A stretch of DNA of 64,000 nucleotides from Elusimicrobiales bacterium. Lineage in GTDB: Bacteria > Elusimicrobiota > Elusimicrobia > Elusimicrobiales > UBA9959. The notes below the pieces were generated by a model. That model was given only the letters and a program-made list of their open reading frames with translations, had not been told where the DNA came from and did not search any database. The stretch's first letter is position 1. Each line of letters starts with the position of its first letter. Below are positions 25,184 through 34,075 of the stretch, one piece after another. The stretch is from NCBI GenBank assembly GCA_028688015.1, contig JAQTZB010000007.1:124001-188000 (forward strand), read 5' to 3'. Made by a program: the position numbers and the translations under genes.

Positions 25184-25874
25184 CTTTCTTCACCTCAAAA
25201 ACCCCGCGTACTATGTCGCCGTCCTTCACGGCCCGGCGGAACTCGAATCGGAATCCGCCGGCGGAGAGGAAGGCCGCGGGGTAGCCCTCTCCGTCAAGCA
25301 TGCGGATAAAATCGTACAACGCGGCCGGCGTTTCCAGGCCGGCCACGGCGATATCACTATCGCGCGGCTTCCGCCTGGAGAACAGCACCGGGCGCCCGCG
25401 CTGCGGCTTCGGGGCCGGCTGCCGGCGCAGCAGTTCCGGGATCATCTCGTTAAAAACCACGCCCGAGGCGGCCGATAGCATTTCGTCGGCGCTGCCATCG
25501 GACAGGTCCAGCGGGCGCTTAAAATATACCGGGCCAGTGTCGGCCCCATTGCCGGCCCTGAGGGCCGAGACCTTGGTCCGGCGTATGCCGCGGGCCAGCA
25601 GGTTCTGCAGCGGGCTGCCGCCGCGGCCAAAAGGCAGGTCGGTCATATGAAACACCACGCATTCGTGCGTCGAGTAGATCTCTTCGGGGATCATCCAGGA
25701 CCAGTGCGGAAAGAACACATAGCGCGGGGCCAGCCTCTCCAGCATCCTGGCCGTCAGGCTGGCCGGTTTTGAGACTATCCGCACCCGCCATTTTCCCGCC
25801 AGTTTTTTGCGCAACGCTCGCGCATTGCTCAGATTCCACCGCTTTATCGTCGCTATCACTATGGTGCGCATCAA
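25170..25874 (-). CDS. Formyltransferase-fold enzyme in the pseudaminic-like cassette
   Basis: A 234-residue protein of the formyl_trans_N fold (as in methionyl-tRNA and UDP-sugar formyltransferases). FHMTDLPFGRGGSPLQNLL aligns with the Fmt loop NIHPSLLPxYRG, and GADTGPVYFKRPLDL aligns with the catalytic aspartate segment DTG. His and Asp are kept, but the usual catalytic Asn two residues before the His appears to be valine. The N-terminal residues 1-100 would bind 10-formyl-tetrahydrofolate; the last 60 residues (MLDGEGYPAAFLSAGG) resemble the C-terminal domain of sugar formyltransferases. It would formylate an amino sugar made by the PseC-like enzyme, taking the place of PseH. I am sure of the fold, less of the acyl donor. 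Confidence 0.82.
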   Translation of the reverse strand: MMRTIVIATIKRWNLSNARALRKKLAGKWRVRIVSKPASLTARMLERLAPRYVFFPHWSWMIPEEIYSTHECVVFHMTDLPFGRGGSPLQNLLARGIRRTKVSALRAGNGADTGPVYFKRPLDLSDGSADEMLSAASGVVFNEMIPELLRRQPAPKPQRGRPVLFSRRKPRDSDIAVAGLETPAALYDFIRMLDGEGYPAAFLSAGGFRFEFRRAVKDGDIVRGVFEVKKDERK

Positions 25875-26647
25875 GGCCGCCCTCCAGCCACCAGCCCGGC
25901 CATGAACCTTACGTCCCCGGCAAAATCGTCCAGGCGGTCCGGGTAATTCTTTTCCGTCTCCAAAGTGATCCTCGCCCCGGCGGGGATCAGTTTCACTAAA
26001 CGCGCGAAATCGTAGCTGCCCTTGCCCAGGTGCAGGTGGCTATCCATCGTCCCGTCCTGGTCGCCGTCAGAGATATGAAAAAGCTGCGGTCCCAGCGCAA
26101 AAAAAGCCGCCAGCCCGGCCCACTTATCCGTCTTCACCGCATTAGCCGCGGCTATCGCGTGCCCGGTGTCGAGGCAGAAGCCGGCGCCGGAAAAATTCAG
26201 TATTGCCTTTATCCCTTCCGGAGAATATCCGGCACAGACCGCCCCGGGCACGATACCGAGGTAGGGCTTGTTCTCAACCAGCACCCTGCCGTCAGCAAGG
26301 CCTTTCAACTGGACGGCGGCTTCCTCGTCGCTTCCGTTGACTCCGGGATGGAAGATTACCTTCGGGGCCTTCAATCCGTCCGCGAAGCGGAATGCCTCCG
26401 CGGCCAGAACTTTATTCTGCTTACGGGCCGCAGGATCGGCCAAATTCAGACCTGCCATAGTGTGAGGCGCGTGGATAACGAACGGGATCCCCCGCTCCGC
26501 CAAGGCTTTCCAGGTCCCAAGGGTCCCATAGCTGCCGGGCACAGCGAAGAGCTCCAGGTAATGATAGATTCCGCGTCCAAAAAGCTCGACGGCGCTGTTC
26601 GCGTAGCCGGCGTTCGTAGACCAGAGTTTAAGGCCGTATTCGAACAT
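25871..26647 (-). CDS. Sugar phosphate isomerase/epimerase-like TIM barrel
   Basis: A 258-residue protein of the AP endonuclease 2/xylose isomerase-like superfamily: FEYGLKLWSTNAGY at the start, FVIHAPHTMAGLNLADP, VIFHPGVNG, RVLVENKPYLG, GFCLDTGHAIAAAN, LFHISDGDQDGTMDSHLHLGKG and ITLETEKNY. The histidines, glutamates and aspartate that bind the divalent metal are visible. The family isomerises or epimerises sugars, but no catalytic role in nonulosonic acid pathways is established for it. It overlaps the formyltransferase gene by 4 nt and shares one base with the SpsF-like gene, so it is clearly part of the cassette. Confidence 0.85.
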   Translation of the reverse strand: MFEYGLKLWSTNAGYANSAVELFGRGIYHYLELFAVPGSYGTLGTWKALAERGIPFVIHAPHTMAGLNLADPAARKQNKVLAAEAFRFADGLKAPKVIFHPGVNGSDEEAAVQLKGLADGRVLVENKPYLGIVPGAVCAGYSPEGIKAILNFSGAGFCLDTGHAIAAANAVKTDKWAGLAAFFALGPQLFHISDGDQDGTMDSHLHLGKGSYDFARLVKLIPAGARITLETEKNYPDRLDDFAGDVRFMAGLVAGGRP

Positions 26648-27492
26648 TAGCGTTTCTTTCCCGCCTTGGCCGCCAGCAGGGCGGCGGCACGGTGGAGTTC
26701 CTGCAGTTTCAAAACTCTCAGCGCCTCGCGAACCTCGTCGCTCTGCGTAGCTGTCACTTTTTTAGCTGCGCTGCGGCGGTTGATCTCTTCCAGCCAGGGC
26801 TTTCGGAGAAAGAGGTCCATAACCTCGGCGAAGCCGAAGGTCCCGCCCCGCGCGTAAAGGTTGTCGTAGACAGCACAGAGCAGCAGGTAATCGTCCGGAG
26901 TGTCCAGCGTCACCCGCAGGTCGGGCCGCCTCTGCCCGGCCGGCGCCTGCAGCGAGGCTATCTTAAATTCCGCCGGGCGGCTCCTTATGTAAAACGTTAC
27001 GTGCTCGCGCTCCGGCCGGGTCCGACCTTGCCGGTGGGCTCTTTGCAGAGCAGCGAACGAAAAGACCTCGGCATCAAAGCCGTCCGGGTAGGTCAGTTTA
27101 ACCACATTTGCCGTGTAATCAGCGCCGCGCCGCGCGTGCAGGCGCAGCAGGCTGTCCACCAGCGCGGGGTCCGCGCACGGGCAGTCGCTGGTGATGCGTA
27201 CTACTGTATCAAGTCGGTACTTTCCGGCGGCGCCGTAATATCGCGCCAGGACGTCTTCCCTGGAGCCCCTGAAAGTTTTTGCGCCCGCCTTCCGGGCCAG
27301 CCTCACCACGAGGTCATCGTCCCGGCCCGTAGTTGTAGCCACTATAACCTCGTCGGCCAGGCTGCACTTTTTCATGCGGCGGACCACCTGTTCAAGCACC
27401 GTTATCCCGCCGCCGTAGGGCAGTTCCTTCGCCACCTTGCCCGGCAGGCGAGTGGACGACATCCTGGCCTGTATTATAACGCCTGTTTTCAT
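26647..27492 (-). CDS. SpsF-like cytidylyltransferase, likely CMP-nonulosonate synthetase
   Basis: A 281-residue protein with a CMP-sugar synthetase fold in residues 1-235: VIIQARMSSTRLPGKVAKEL at the N-terminus, EVIVATTTGRDDDLVVRLA, RGSREDVLARYYGAA, TVVRITSDCPCADPAL and REHVTFYIRSRP. These match the SpsF/acylneuraminate cytidylyltransferase family. The last 45 residues are a helical Lys/Ala-rich extension. It should activate the nine-carbon acid made by the PseI-like enzyme with CTP, filling the role of PseF. The gene starts 2 nt after the PseC-like stop. A narrow alternative is activation of a different keto acid. Confidence 0.86.
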   Translation of the reverse strand: MKTGVIIQARMSSTRLPGKVAKELPYGGGITVLEQVVRRMKKCSLADEVIVATTTGRDDDLVVRLARKAGAKTFRGSREDVLARYYGAAGKYRLDTVVRITSDCPCADPALVDSLLRLHARRGADYTANVVKLTYPDGFDAEVFSFAALQRAHRQGRTRPEREHVTFYIRSRPAEFKIASLQAPAGQRRPDLRVTLDTPDDYLLLCAVYDNLYARGGTFGFAEVMDLFLRKPWLEEINRRSAAKKVTATQSDEVREALRVLKLQELHRAAALLAAKAGKKR

Positions 27493-27494
27493 TT

Positions 27495-28637
27495 TCAGGA
27501 GAGAACCTTTTTCAGGTTCTTCAGCACGTGGGCAACTTCCTCGTCGGTCATGCGCGGATACAGCGGCAGGCTGAGAGCCTGGTCGTAATACTTCTCAGAA
27601 TTAGGCAGGTCCCCCTTACGGTATCCGAACTCCTTGCGGTAATACGGCTGCAAGTGCACCGGGATATAGTGTACCTGAGTGCCGATGTTCACCTTCAAGA
27701 GAGTCTCTATCACCCATTTCCGGCTCTTCCCAAGCGCCTTAAAATCTATCAGCGACACGTACAGGTGAAAGGCGGAGAAGACGTCCGGGCGTTCGTACGG
27801 CAGCGTCAGGACCGGCAGGCCGGCCAGTTCCTTGTTGTAGCGGGCCACTATCTCCCGGCGGCGCTTTATGAACGCGCCCAGCTTGCCCAGCTGGCTGATG
27901 CCCAGCGCGCAATGGATGTCGGTCAGGCGGTAATTGAAGCCGAGGCGCTGCACCTCGTAGTACCACGGGCCCGGCTTGTTAGGGATGTCGCGCACCACGC
28001 CGCAGATGCGCATGGACTTCAAGCGCTCGTAAAGCTCTTTGCTGTTGGTGGTAATGGCCCCGCCTTCGCCGGAGGTGATGGTCTTCACCGGATGGAACGA
28101 GAACACGGTCATGTCGGAATGCTTGCAGGCGCCTACCGGGCTGCCGTCCTCGTACTTAGAGCCGATGGCGTGTGCGGCGTCCTCGATGATGTGGATCTTC
28201 TTGCCGGCCAGCGCCCGTATCTTGGCCGTCTCGCACGGCTGTCCGGCGAAATGCACCGGGATGATCACGCGGGTCTTTTTGGTGATGCGTTTCTTCAGGT
28301 CCTCCGGAAAAATGTTGAAGGTGCGCGGGTCTATGTCAGCCAGCACCGGTTTGAGACCACTGTAGATAAAGGCGTTGGACGAGGCCACGAAGGTATTCGT
28401 CGAGGTTATGCCCTCCATGCCCTTCTCTATCTCCAGCGCCATCACGGCCAGGTGCAGCGCGGCCGTGCCGTTGGCCAGGCAGACGCAGTACTTTGCGCCG
28501 GTTAGTTCGCAAATCTTCCGCTCGAACTCTTCGGCCACGGGCCCCTGGGTTATCAGGTCGCCTTTCAGCACCCTTGCTACAGCCGCCACGTCGGAGTCGT
28601 CTATCCATTGGGAGCCGTAAGGTATTTGTCTTCTCAT
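27495..28637 (-). CDS. pseC: PseC-like UDP-4-amino-4,6-dideoxy-N-acetyl-beta-L-altrosamine transaminase
   Basis: The ATG giving MRRQIPYGSQWIDDSD is the real start; the track ORF adds an upstream shadow. The 380-residue DegT/DnrJ/EryC1 protein has VLKGDLITQGPVAEEFE, CLANGTAALHLAVMAL, DAAHAIGSKYEDG, and the PLP lysine in FSFHPVKTITSGEGGA. YEVQRLGFNYRLTDIHCALG and the C-terminal VHYIPVHLQPYYRKEFGY also fit PseC. PseC transaminates the 4-keto product of PseB. No PseB is seen next to it, and the only soluble inverting dehydratase in the window is the FnlA-like enzyme near 1.3 kb. It starts 29 nt after the CDP-glucose dehydratase gene and heads the pseudaminic-like cassette. Confidence 0.92.
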   Translation of the reverse strand: MRRQIPYGSQWIDDSDVAAVARVLKGDLITQGPVAEEFERKICELTGAKYCVCLANGTAALHLAVMALEIEKGMEGITSTNTFVASSNAFIYSGLKPVLADIDPRTFNIFPEDLKKRITKKTRVIIPVHFAGQPCETAKIRALAGKKIHIIEDAAHAIGSKYEDGSPVGACKHSDMTVFSFHPVKTITSGEGGAITTNSKELYERLKSMRICGVVRDIPNKPGPWYYEVQRLGFNYRLTDIHCALGISQLGKLGAFIKRRREIVARYNKELAGLPVLTLPYERPDVFSAFHLYVSLIDFKALGKSRKWVIETLLKVNIGTQVHYIPVHLQPYYRKEFGYRKGDLPNSEKYYDQALSLPLYPRMTDEEVAHVLKNLKKVLS

Positions 28638-28666
28638 ATAGGTTGTGTATCCTTTCGATCCATCTG

Positions 28667-29728
28667 CTAACGTAAATATTCCGTTATCTGGGCGCGGCAC
28701 ACCGGCAGCATATCGCCGCCGGCGGCGTAGGCGCGGGTCCACGCTATGATCTTGTCTATGGCCTGGCCTATGTGCCAGCGCGGGGCCCAGCCCAGCTCGC
28801 GGCGGGCCTTGGCGGAATCCAGCTTGAGGTAATGCGCCTCGTGCGGGTGCCGGCCTTTGTCTAGGTCGTAGCCCGGCGCTTCCGGCCAGCGGCCGAACAT
28901 GCGCTTCACTATCCACTCCACGTCCCTGGCGTCGCCGGCGTCGGGGCCGAAGTTCCAGGCCTCGGCGTACTTCGGCCCGTGCGTATAAAGTTTCTCGGCC
29001 AGCAGCAGGTAGCCCGACAGCGGCTCCAGCACGTGCTGCCACGGGCGGATGGCGCGCGGCGAGCGGATCTGCACCTTCTCTCCCCGCAGCGCGGCGCGGA
29101 TGATGTCGGGGATCAGCCGGTCGGCGGCCCAGTCGCCGCCGCCTATCACGTTGCCGGCGCGGGCGCTGGCCAGAGCCACGCCGTGCTTCTTGAAATCCTT
29201 CGGGTTAAAAAAAGAGTTGCGGTAGGCCGCGGTCACCAGCTCGGAGCAGCCTTTCGACGAGGAATAGGGGTCGTAGCCGCCCATGGGCTCGTCTTCGCGG
29301 AAGGCGCGGTTGTGCTCGCGGTTCTCGTAGCACTTGTCGGTAGTGACGTTAACCACGGCCTTCACGCCTTTGGCGGCGCGGACCGCCTCGAATAAATTCA
29401 CCACGCCCATCACATTGGTCTCGTAGGTCTCGGCGGGGTTCTTGTAGGATTCGCGCACCAGCGGCTGCGCGGCCATGTGTATCACTATCTCGGGCTTCGC
29501 GGCCAGCAGGGCCCGCTTCAGCTTCGCGCCGTCGCGCACGTCGCCGATTACGGACTTCATGCGCTTGTCCAGCCGGCACAGCTCGAACAGGCTCGGCCTG
29601 GTCGGGGGCTTTAAAGCGTAGCCCGTTACCTTCGCGCCCAGCGCGTCCAGCCAGACGGACAGCCACGCGCCCTTGAAGCCGGTGTGCCCCGTCAGGAAAA
29701 CTCTTTTGCCTTTCCAGGAATTCGTCAT
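28667..29728 (-). CDS. rfbG: CDP-glucose 4,6-dehydratase
   Basis: I start at the ATG of [20 protein letters not shown], which shares one base with the stop of the upstream gene (TAATG). The 353-residue SDR has the CDP-glucose dehydratase signature HTGFKGAWLSVWLDALGA, HMAAQPLVRESYKNP, NVTTDKCYENRE, the catalytic YSSSK, and RAGNVIGGGDWA, with IRPWQHVLEPLSGY downstream. It converts CDP-glucose to CDP-4-keto-6-deoxyglucose, the entry to 3,6-dideoxyhexoses. The next enzyme of that route, RfbH, is not in the window, and a PseC-like transaminase follows instead. The end product is therefore uncertain. Confidence 0.96.
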   Translation of the reverse strand: MTNSWKGKRVFLTGHTGFKGAWLSVWLDALGAKVTGYALKPPTRPSLFELCRLDKRMKSVIGDVRDGAKLKRALLAAKPEIVIHMAAQPLVRESYKNPAETYETNVMGVVNLFEAVRAAKGVKAVVNVTTDKCYENREHNRAFREDEPMGGYDPYSSSKGCSELVTAAYRNSFFNPKDFKKHGVALASARAGNVIGGGDWAADRLIPDIIRAALRGEKVQIRSPRAIRPWQHVLEPLSGYLLLAEKLYTHGPKYAEAWNFGPDAGDARDVEWIVKRMFGRWPEAPGYDLDKGRHPHEAHYLKLDSAKARRELGWAPRWHIGQAIDKIIAWTRAYAAGGDMLPVCRAQITEYLR

Positions 29729-30504
29729 TATTTCCAGGTCTTCCAGGGCGCTTTGCCGGACGCCCACATATCCTCAAGCTCGCGCTTGTCGCGCAGCGTG
29801 TCCATGCACTTCCAGAAGCCGGAATGCTTGTAGGCCGACAGTTTCCCGGCCGTCGCCAGCTTCTCCAGGGGTTTGCGTTCCCAGACAACAGAATCGTCCT
29901 CGTCGATATATTTAAAGATCCCTGGCTCAAGCACGAAGAACCCGCCGTTTATCCACGCGCCGTCGCCGTGCGGCTTTTCTTTGAACTCGTGCACTTTCCC
30001 CGCCTTGTCAAACTCCACCGCGCCGAAGCGCCCGGCGGGCTGCACTATGGTCATGGTGGCCAGGCCGCGCCGCGCCTTATGAAAAGCCACCAGTTTCTTC
30101 AGGTCCACGTCGGCCACGCCGTCGCCGTAGGTAAGCATGAAGGGCTTGCCGCCCAGATATTTCTCCACGCGCTTGATGCGCCCGCCGGTCATGGTGTGAG
30201 CCCCGGTGTCCACCAGCGTCACCTTCCAGGGCTCGGCCTTGCCGTGGTGAACTTCCATGCAGTTCTTCTTCATGTCTATGGTCACGTCGGCCTGGTGCAG
30301 AAAGTAGTTGGCGAAATATTCCTTGATCAGGTAGCCTTTGTAGCCCAGGCACAGCACGAAGTCGTTGAAGCCGTGCTGCGAGTAGCCCTTCAGGATGTGC
30401 CAGAGGATCGGCTTGTCGCCTATTTCGGCCATCGGCTTGGGCCGCACGTCGGTCTCTTCGCTCAACCGCGTTCCCATCCCGCCCGCAAGTATGACTACTT
30501 TCAT
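29728..30504 (-). CDS. rfbF: Glucose-1-phosphate cytidylyltransferase
   Basis: A 258-residue nucleotidyltransferase: [76 protein letters not shown] and [15 protein letters not shown]. These match RfbF, which makes CDP-glucose from glucose 1-phosphate and CTP. Length is normal for the family. It shares one base with rfbG, and its start is 12 nt after the ManC stop, placing CDP-glucose supply in the same transcript as GDP-mannose supply. Confidence 0.96.
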   Translation of the reverse strand: MKVVILAGGMGTRLSEETDVRPKPMAEIGDKPILWHILKGYSQHGFNDFVLCLGYKGYLIKEYFANYFLHQADVTIDMKKNCMEVHHGKAEPWKVTLVDTGAHTMTGGRIKRVEKYLGGKPFMLTYGDGVADVDLKKLVAFHKARRGLATMTIVQPAGRFGAVEFDKAGKVHEFKEKPHGDGAWINGGFFVLEPGIFKYIDEDDSVVWERKPLEKLATAGKLSAYKHSGFWKCMDTLRDKRELEDMWASGKAPWKTWK

Positions 30505-30516
30505 GTTTGTCTCCGG

Positions 30517-31914
30517 TTATTTCTTATCGCTGCGCCCGTATTTGTCTTCCAGACGCACAATGTCGTCCTCGCCCACGTACTCGCCGTTCTGCACCTCTAT
30601 CATTTCCAGCGGCACCTTGCCAGGGTTCTCCAGGCGGTGCTCGGTGCCCTGCGGCACGTAGGTGCTCTCGTTCTCATGCACCAGCGTGGTGGTCTCGCCC
30701 AGGGTCACCCGGGCGGTGCCCTTCACGATTATCCAATGCTCGCTGCGGTGGTAATGCAGCTGGTGGCTAACTTTCTGGCCGGGTTTCAGAACTATGCGCT
30801 TTATTTTGTAGCGGGGGCCTTCCTCCAGCACCACAAAGTAGCCCCAGGGCCGGTAGGTGGTAAGATGCTCTACCACTTCCTTGCGGCGGCGCTCCTTGAG
30901 CTGCTCCACCACTTCCTTCACGCGCTGGGCCTGGCCGCGCCGCGCTATCAGCAGGGCGTCGGTGGTGTCTATGATTATCAGGTCCTTCAGGCCTATCGTC
31001 GAGATAAGGCGCTTCTCGCCCAGCACTATGGTGCGCTTGGTATCCAGGGCCAGGACGTCCCCCACCTTCACGTTGCCGTCGGAATCCGGCTTTATCACCT
31101 CGGGCAGCGAATCCCAGGAGCCCACGTCGGACCAGAGCAGGTCTATGGGGAGCACCGCGGCTTTCTTGGACTTCTCCATGACGGCGTAGTCTATGGAGAT
31201 GCTCGGCATGTTCTTGAAATCGGCGGTCATCTTCGCCACGGTCTGCGGCATCTTGCGGCTGATCTCGGGCGCGTAGGCCTTGAACTCGGCCAGCATGGTC
31301 TCCAGGGTAAAGGCGAACATGCCCGAGTTCCAGTAATAGGCCCCGTCCCTCACGTATTTCTCTGCGGTTTTTCCGTCGGGCTTCTCGGCGAATTTCGCCA
31401 CTCTGAATACCCCGCCGCCGGCCGTGCCGCCCTTCTTGATATAACCGTAACCGGTCTCGGGCCGGTCGGGCTTAACGCCGAAGGTCACTATGCTGCCGGC
31501 CTTCGCGGCCGCCTCGGCCTGCCTGGCGTACTTGGCGAACTTGCTCACCGGCTCTATAATATGGTCCGACGGGCAAATGAAGATCACCTCGTCCTTGCGG
31601 CTGTGCAGCTTCTCCAGGCAGTAGCGCATCACCAGTGCTATAGCGGGCGCGGTATTGCGCCCCACCGGCTCCAGGATCACGTTGCCCTCCAGCTCCGGGG
31701 ACACGGCCTTCAGGTCTTCCTGCACGTGGAAGCGGTAGTCCTCGTTGGTAATGACGAAGATATCCTTCAGCGGCAGCACCGCCGCCAGGCGCTCCACCGT
31801 CTGGCACAGCAGCGACTTGCCGCCGTTGAGCTTTATGAACTGCTTGGGCATGCCGTAGCGCGACAGCGGCCATAGCCGCGTACCGGACCCGCCCGCGAGG
31901 ATGATAGCTTTCAT
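30517..31914 (-). CDS. manC: Mannose-1-phosphate guanylyltransferase/mannose-6-phosphate isomerase
   Basis: The ATG giving MKAIILAGGSGTRLWPLSRYGMPKQF overlaps the Gmd-like stop as ATGA; the track ORF extends upstream as a shadow. The 465-residue protein has a guanylyltransferase domain (residues 1-335; PVGRNTAPAIALVMRY, CPSDHIIEP, FGVKPDRPETGYGYIKKG, FAEKPDGKTAEKYV, WNSGMFAF) and a C-terminal cupin isomerase domain (RPWGYFVVLEEGPRYKIKRI, LHYHRSEHWIIVKGTARV, PQGTEHRLENPGKVPLEMIEVQ). It makes GDP-mannose for the two Gmd-like enzymes encoded just upstream. ManB (phosphomannomutase) is not seen in the window. Confidence 0.96.
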   Translation of the reverse strand: MKAIILAGGSGTRLWPLSRYGMPKQFIKLNGGKSLLCQTVERLAAVLPLKDIFVITNEDYRFHVQEDLKAVSPELEGNVILEPVGRNTAPAIALVMRYCLEKLHSRKDEVIFICPSDHIIEPVSKFAKYARQAEAAAKAGSIVTFGVKPDRPETGYGYIKKGGTAGGGVFRVAKFAEKPDGKTAEKYVRDGAYYWNSGMFAFTLETMLAEFKAYAPEISRKMPQTVAKMTADFKNMPSISIDYAVMEKSKKAAVLPIDLLWSDVGSWDSLPEVIKPDSDGNVKVGDVLALDTKRTIVLGEKRLISTIGLKDLIIIDTTDALLIARRGQAQRVKEVVEQLKERRRKEVVEHLTTYRPWGYFVVLEEGPRYKIKRIVLKPGQKVSHQLHYHRSEHWIIVKGTARVTLGETTTLVHENESTYVPQGTEHRLENPGKVPLEMIEVQNGEYVGEDDIVRLEDKYGRSDKK

Positions 31915-32939
31915 AGTTTCACCTTCTTGCCTTCCAGCCGCCGCAGTTCGGCGTCCATCATGAGGGCGGCCAGGTCTGAGAATTTCGTCTTCGCCTGCCA
32001 GCCCAGCACCTTCAGGGCCTTGGAGGCGTCGCCCACCAGCTCTTTCACGTCGGCGGGGCGGTAGAACTCTTTGGAGATCTCCACGCGGACCTTGCCGGTT
32101 TTGACGTCCACGCCCTTCTCGGCCAGGCCCTTGCCGCGCCACTCCAGCTTTATGCCGGCGGCGGCGAAGGCCGTGCGGATGAACTCGCGGACGGTGTGCA
32201 CCTCGCCTGTGGCGAGGATATAGTCGTCGGCCTTAGGCTGCTGCAGCGTCAGCCACATGCCCTCCACGTACTCTTTGGCGTAGCCCCAGTCGCGCAGCGC
32301 GTCCAGGTTGCCCACGGCCACTTTGTCCTGCAGCCCCTTCTTGATGCGGGCTATGGCGGTGGTGATCTTGCGCGTCACGAACTCCTCGCCGCGCAGCGGG
32401 CTCTCGTGGTTGAACAGGATGCCGTTGCAGGCGTACAGGCCCTGGGCCTGGCGGTAGTTCACCGTCAGCCAGTGGGCGTACAGTTTGCTCACGGCGTAGG
32501 GGCTGCGCGGGTGAAAATCGGTGGTCTCGTTCTTCTGCGCGCTGCCCGTGCTGCCGAACAGCTCCGCCGTGCTGGCCTGGAAGAACCGGGCCTTGGGGCA
32601 GGTCTTGCGCACTGATTCCAGCAGGCGCGCCACGCCCACGGCGTTGATCTCCGCCGTCAGCACCGGCTGCGCGAACGACACCAGCACGAAGCTCTGCGCC
32701 GCGAAGTTGTAGATCTCGTCGGGCCGCACCTTCTCCAGCGCGTCCGTGATGTTGGTGGGCTCCAGCAGGTCCAGGTCTATCTCTTTCACCTGCCGCTCTA
32801 TGCCCAGCTCTTTCAGGCGCCACAGGCCGGCGTCGCCGGCGCGGTCCGCGCCGTACACGTCGTAACCCTTCTCCAGCAGCAGGCGGCTGAGGTAGGCGCC
32901 GTCCTGGCCGCGGTAGCCGGTTATCAAAGCTTTTTTCAT
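31911..32939 (-). CDS. GDP-mannose 4,6-dehydratase paralogue
   Basis: A 342-residue SDR of the Gmd family: [73 protein letters not shown] and WGYAKEYVEGMWL. The [17 protein letters not shown] string is typical of Gmd. It is shorter and more divergent than its neighbour: TGYRGQDG replaces TGITGQDG and the nucleotide-binding RRRS loop is absent (ADRAGDAGLW there). It may be a second dehydratase on GDP-mannose or a GDP-heptose, or a reductase of the Rmd type. The start shares one base with the Gmd stop (TGATG). Substrate is uncertain. Confidence 0.86.
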   Translation of the reverse strand: MKKALITGYRGQDGAYLSRLLLEKGYDVYGADRAGDAGLWRLKELGIERQVKEIDLDLLEPTNITDALEKVRPDEIYNFAAQSFVLVSFAQPVLTAEINAVGVARLLESVRKTCPKARFFQASTAELFGSTGSAQKNETTDFHPRSPYAVSKLYAHWLTVNYRQAQGLYACNGILFNHESPLRGEEFVTRKITTAIARIKKGLQDKVAVGNLDALRDWGYAKEYVEGMWLTLQQPKADDYILATGEVHTVREFIRTAFAAAGIKLEWRGKGLAEKGVDVKTGKVRVEISKEFYRPADVKELVGDASKALKVLGWQAKTKFSDLAALMMDAELRRLEGKKVKL

Positions 32940-34042
32940 CAGCAGCTCTTTATCCCGCCCAGGCCGGCCTTCTTCAGCACGGCCTCGCTGCGCGCCAGCG
33001 CCAGGTCGGCGGCGGCCATCTCGCGCACCAGCTGTTCAAAAGAGGTCTCGGGCTTCCAGCCCAGCACGCGCCGCGCCTTGGCCGGGTTGCCCAGCAGCGT
33101 CTCCACCTCGGCCGGGCGGTAGAACTTCGGGTCCACGCGCACTATCACGTCGCCCTTCTTCAGCGGCGTCTCCAGCCCGGCGGGCGGCTGTACCGCCTTC
33201 ACGTAGCCGGTCTCGGCGGGGCCCTTGCCCTTCCAGCCCACGGTTATGCCCACCTCGGCCGCGGCCAGCTCTATGAATTTGCGCACGGAATACTGCTTGC
33301 CCGTCGCTATCACGAAATCCTCGGGCTTGCTCTGCTGCAGGATCAGCCACATCGCCTGCACGTAGTCGCGGGCGTGGCCCCAGTCGCGCAGGGCGTTCAT
33401 GTTGCCCATGTACAGGCAGTCCTGCGCGCCCAGCAGGATGCGCCCCAGGGCGCGCGTTATCTTGCGCGTAACGAACTCGTCTCCGCGCACTGGGCTCTCG
33501 TGGTTGAATAAAATGCCGTTGGCCGCGAACATGCCGTAGGACTCGCGGTAGTTCACGGTGATCCAGAAGCCGTACATCTTGGCCACGCCGTAGGGGCTGC
33601 GCGGGTGGAAGGGCGTGGTCTCGCTCTGCGGGATCTCGCGCACCTTGCCGTACAGCTCGGAGGTGGAGGCCTGGTAAACGCGCGTTTTTTTGGCCAGGCC
33701 CAGCAGGCGCACGCATTCCAGCAGGCGCATGGTGCCCAGCCCGTCGCAGTCGGCCGTGTACTCCGGCTCGTCGAAGCTCACCGCCACGTGGCTCTGCGCG
33801 CCGAGGTTGTAGATCTCGTCGGGCTTGATCTGCGCCAGCAGGCGCGCCAGGTTGGTGCTGTCGGTCAGGTCGCCGAAGTGGAGCTTCAGGCGCGGGTGCT
33901 TTACCAGGTGCGCTATGCGCGCCATGTTGAACGAGGCCGAGCGGCGGCGGACGCCGTGCACCTCGTAGCCCTTGCCCAGCAGCAGCTCCGCCAGGTAAGA
34001 CCCGTCCTGCCCGGTAATACCGGTTATCAAAGCTTTTTTCAC
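32939..34042 (-). CDS. gmd: GDP-mannose 4,6-dehydratase
   Basis: I start at a GTG giving [22 protein letters not shown]; the track start 20 codons earlier lies in the promoter/terminator region. GGAGGG is present 3-4 nt upstream, a tight spacing. The 367-residue SDR has [65 protein letters not shown] and [17 protein letters not shown]. These are all diagnostic of Gmd, which converts GDP-mannose to GDP-4-keto-6-deoxymannose. Fucose, rhamnose, perosamine or colitose routes can follow; the Rmd-like SDR near 13.6 kb is one candidate partner. This is the first gene of the operon. Confidence 0.95.
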   Translation of the reverse strand: MKKALITGITGQDGSYLAELLLGKGYEVHGVRRRSASFNMARIAHLVKHPRLKLHFGDLTDSTNLARLLAQIKPDEIYNLGAQSHVAVSFDEPEYTADCDGLGTMRLLECVRLLGLAKKTRVYQASTSELYGKVREIPQSETTPFHPRSPYGVAKMYGFWITVNYRESYGMFAANGILFNHESPVRGDEFVTRKITRALGRILLGAQDCLYMGNMNALRDWGHARDYVQAMWLILQQSKPEDFVIATGKQYSVRKFIELAAAEVGITVGWKGKGPAETGYVKAVQPPAGLETPLKKGDVIVRVDPKFYRPAEVETLLGNPAKARRVLGWKPETSFEQLVREMAAADLALARSEAVLKKAGLGGIKSC

Positions 34043-34075
34043 AGTCCCTCCGGAAAACGGCCTTATAATATAGAT

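Noticed and set aside
29824-31875. 683-codon plus-strand ORF
   Set aside because: It lies opposite rfbF and manC, which have full family signatures. Its translation is rich in His, Leu and Val with no recognisable motif.
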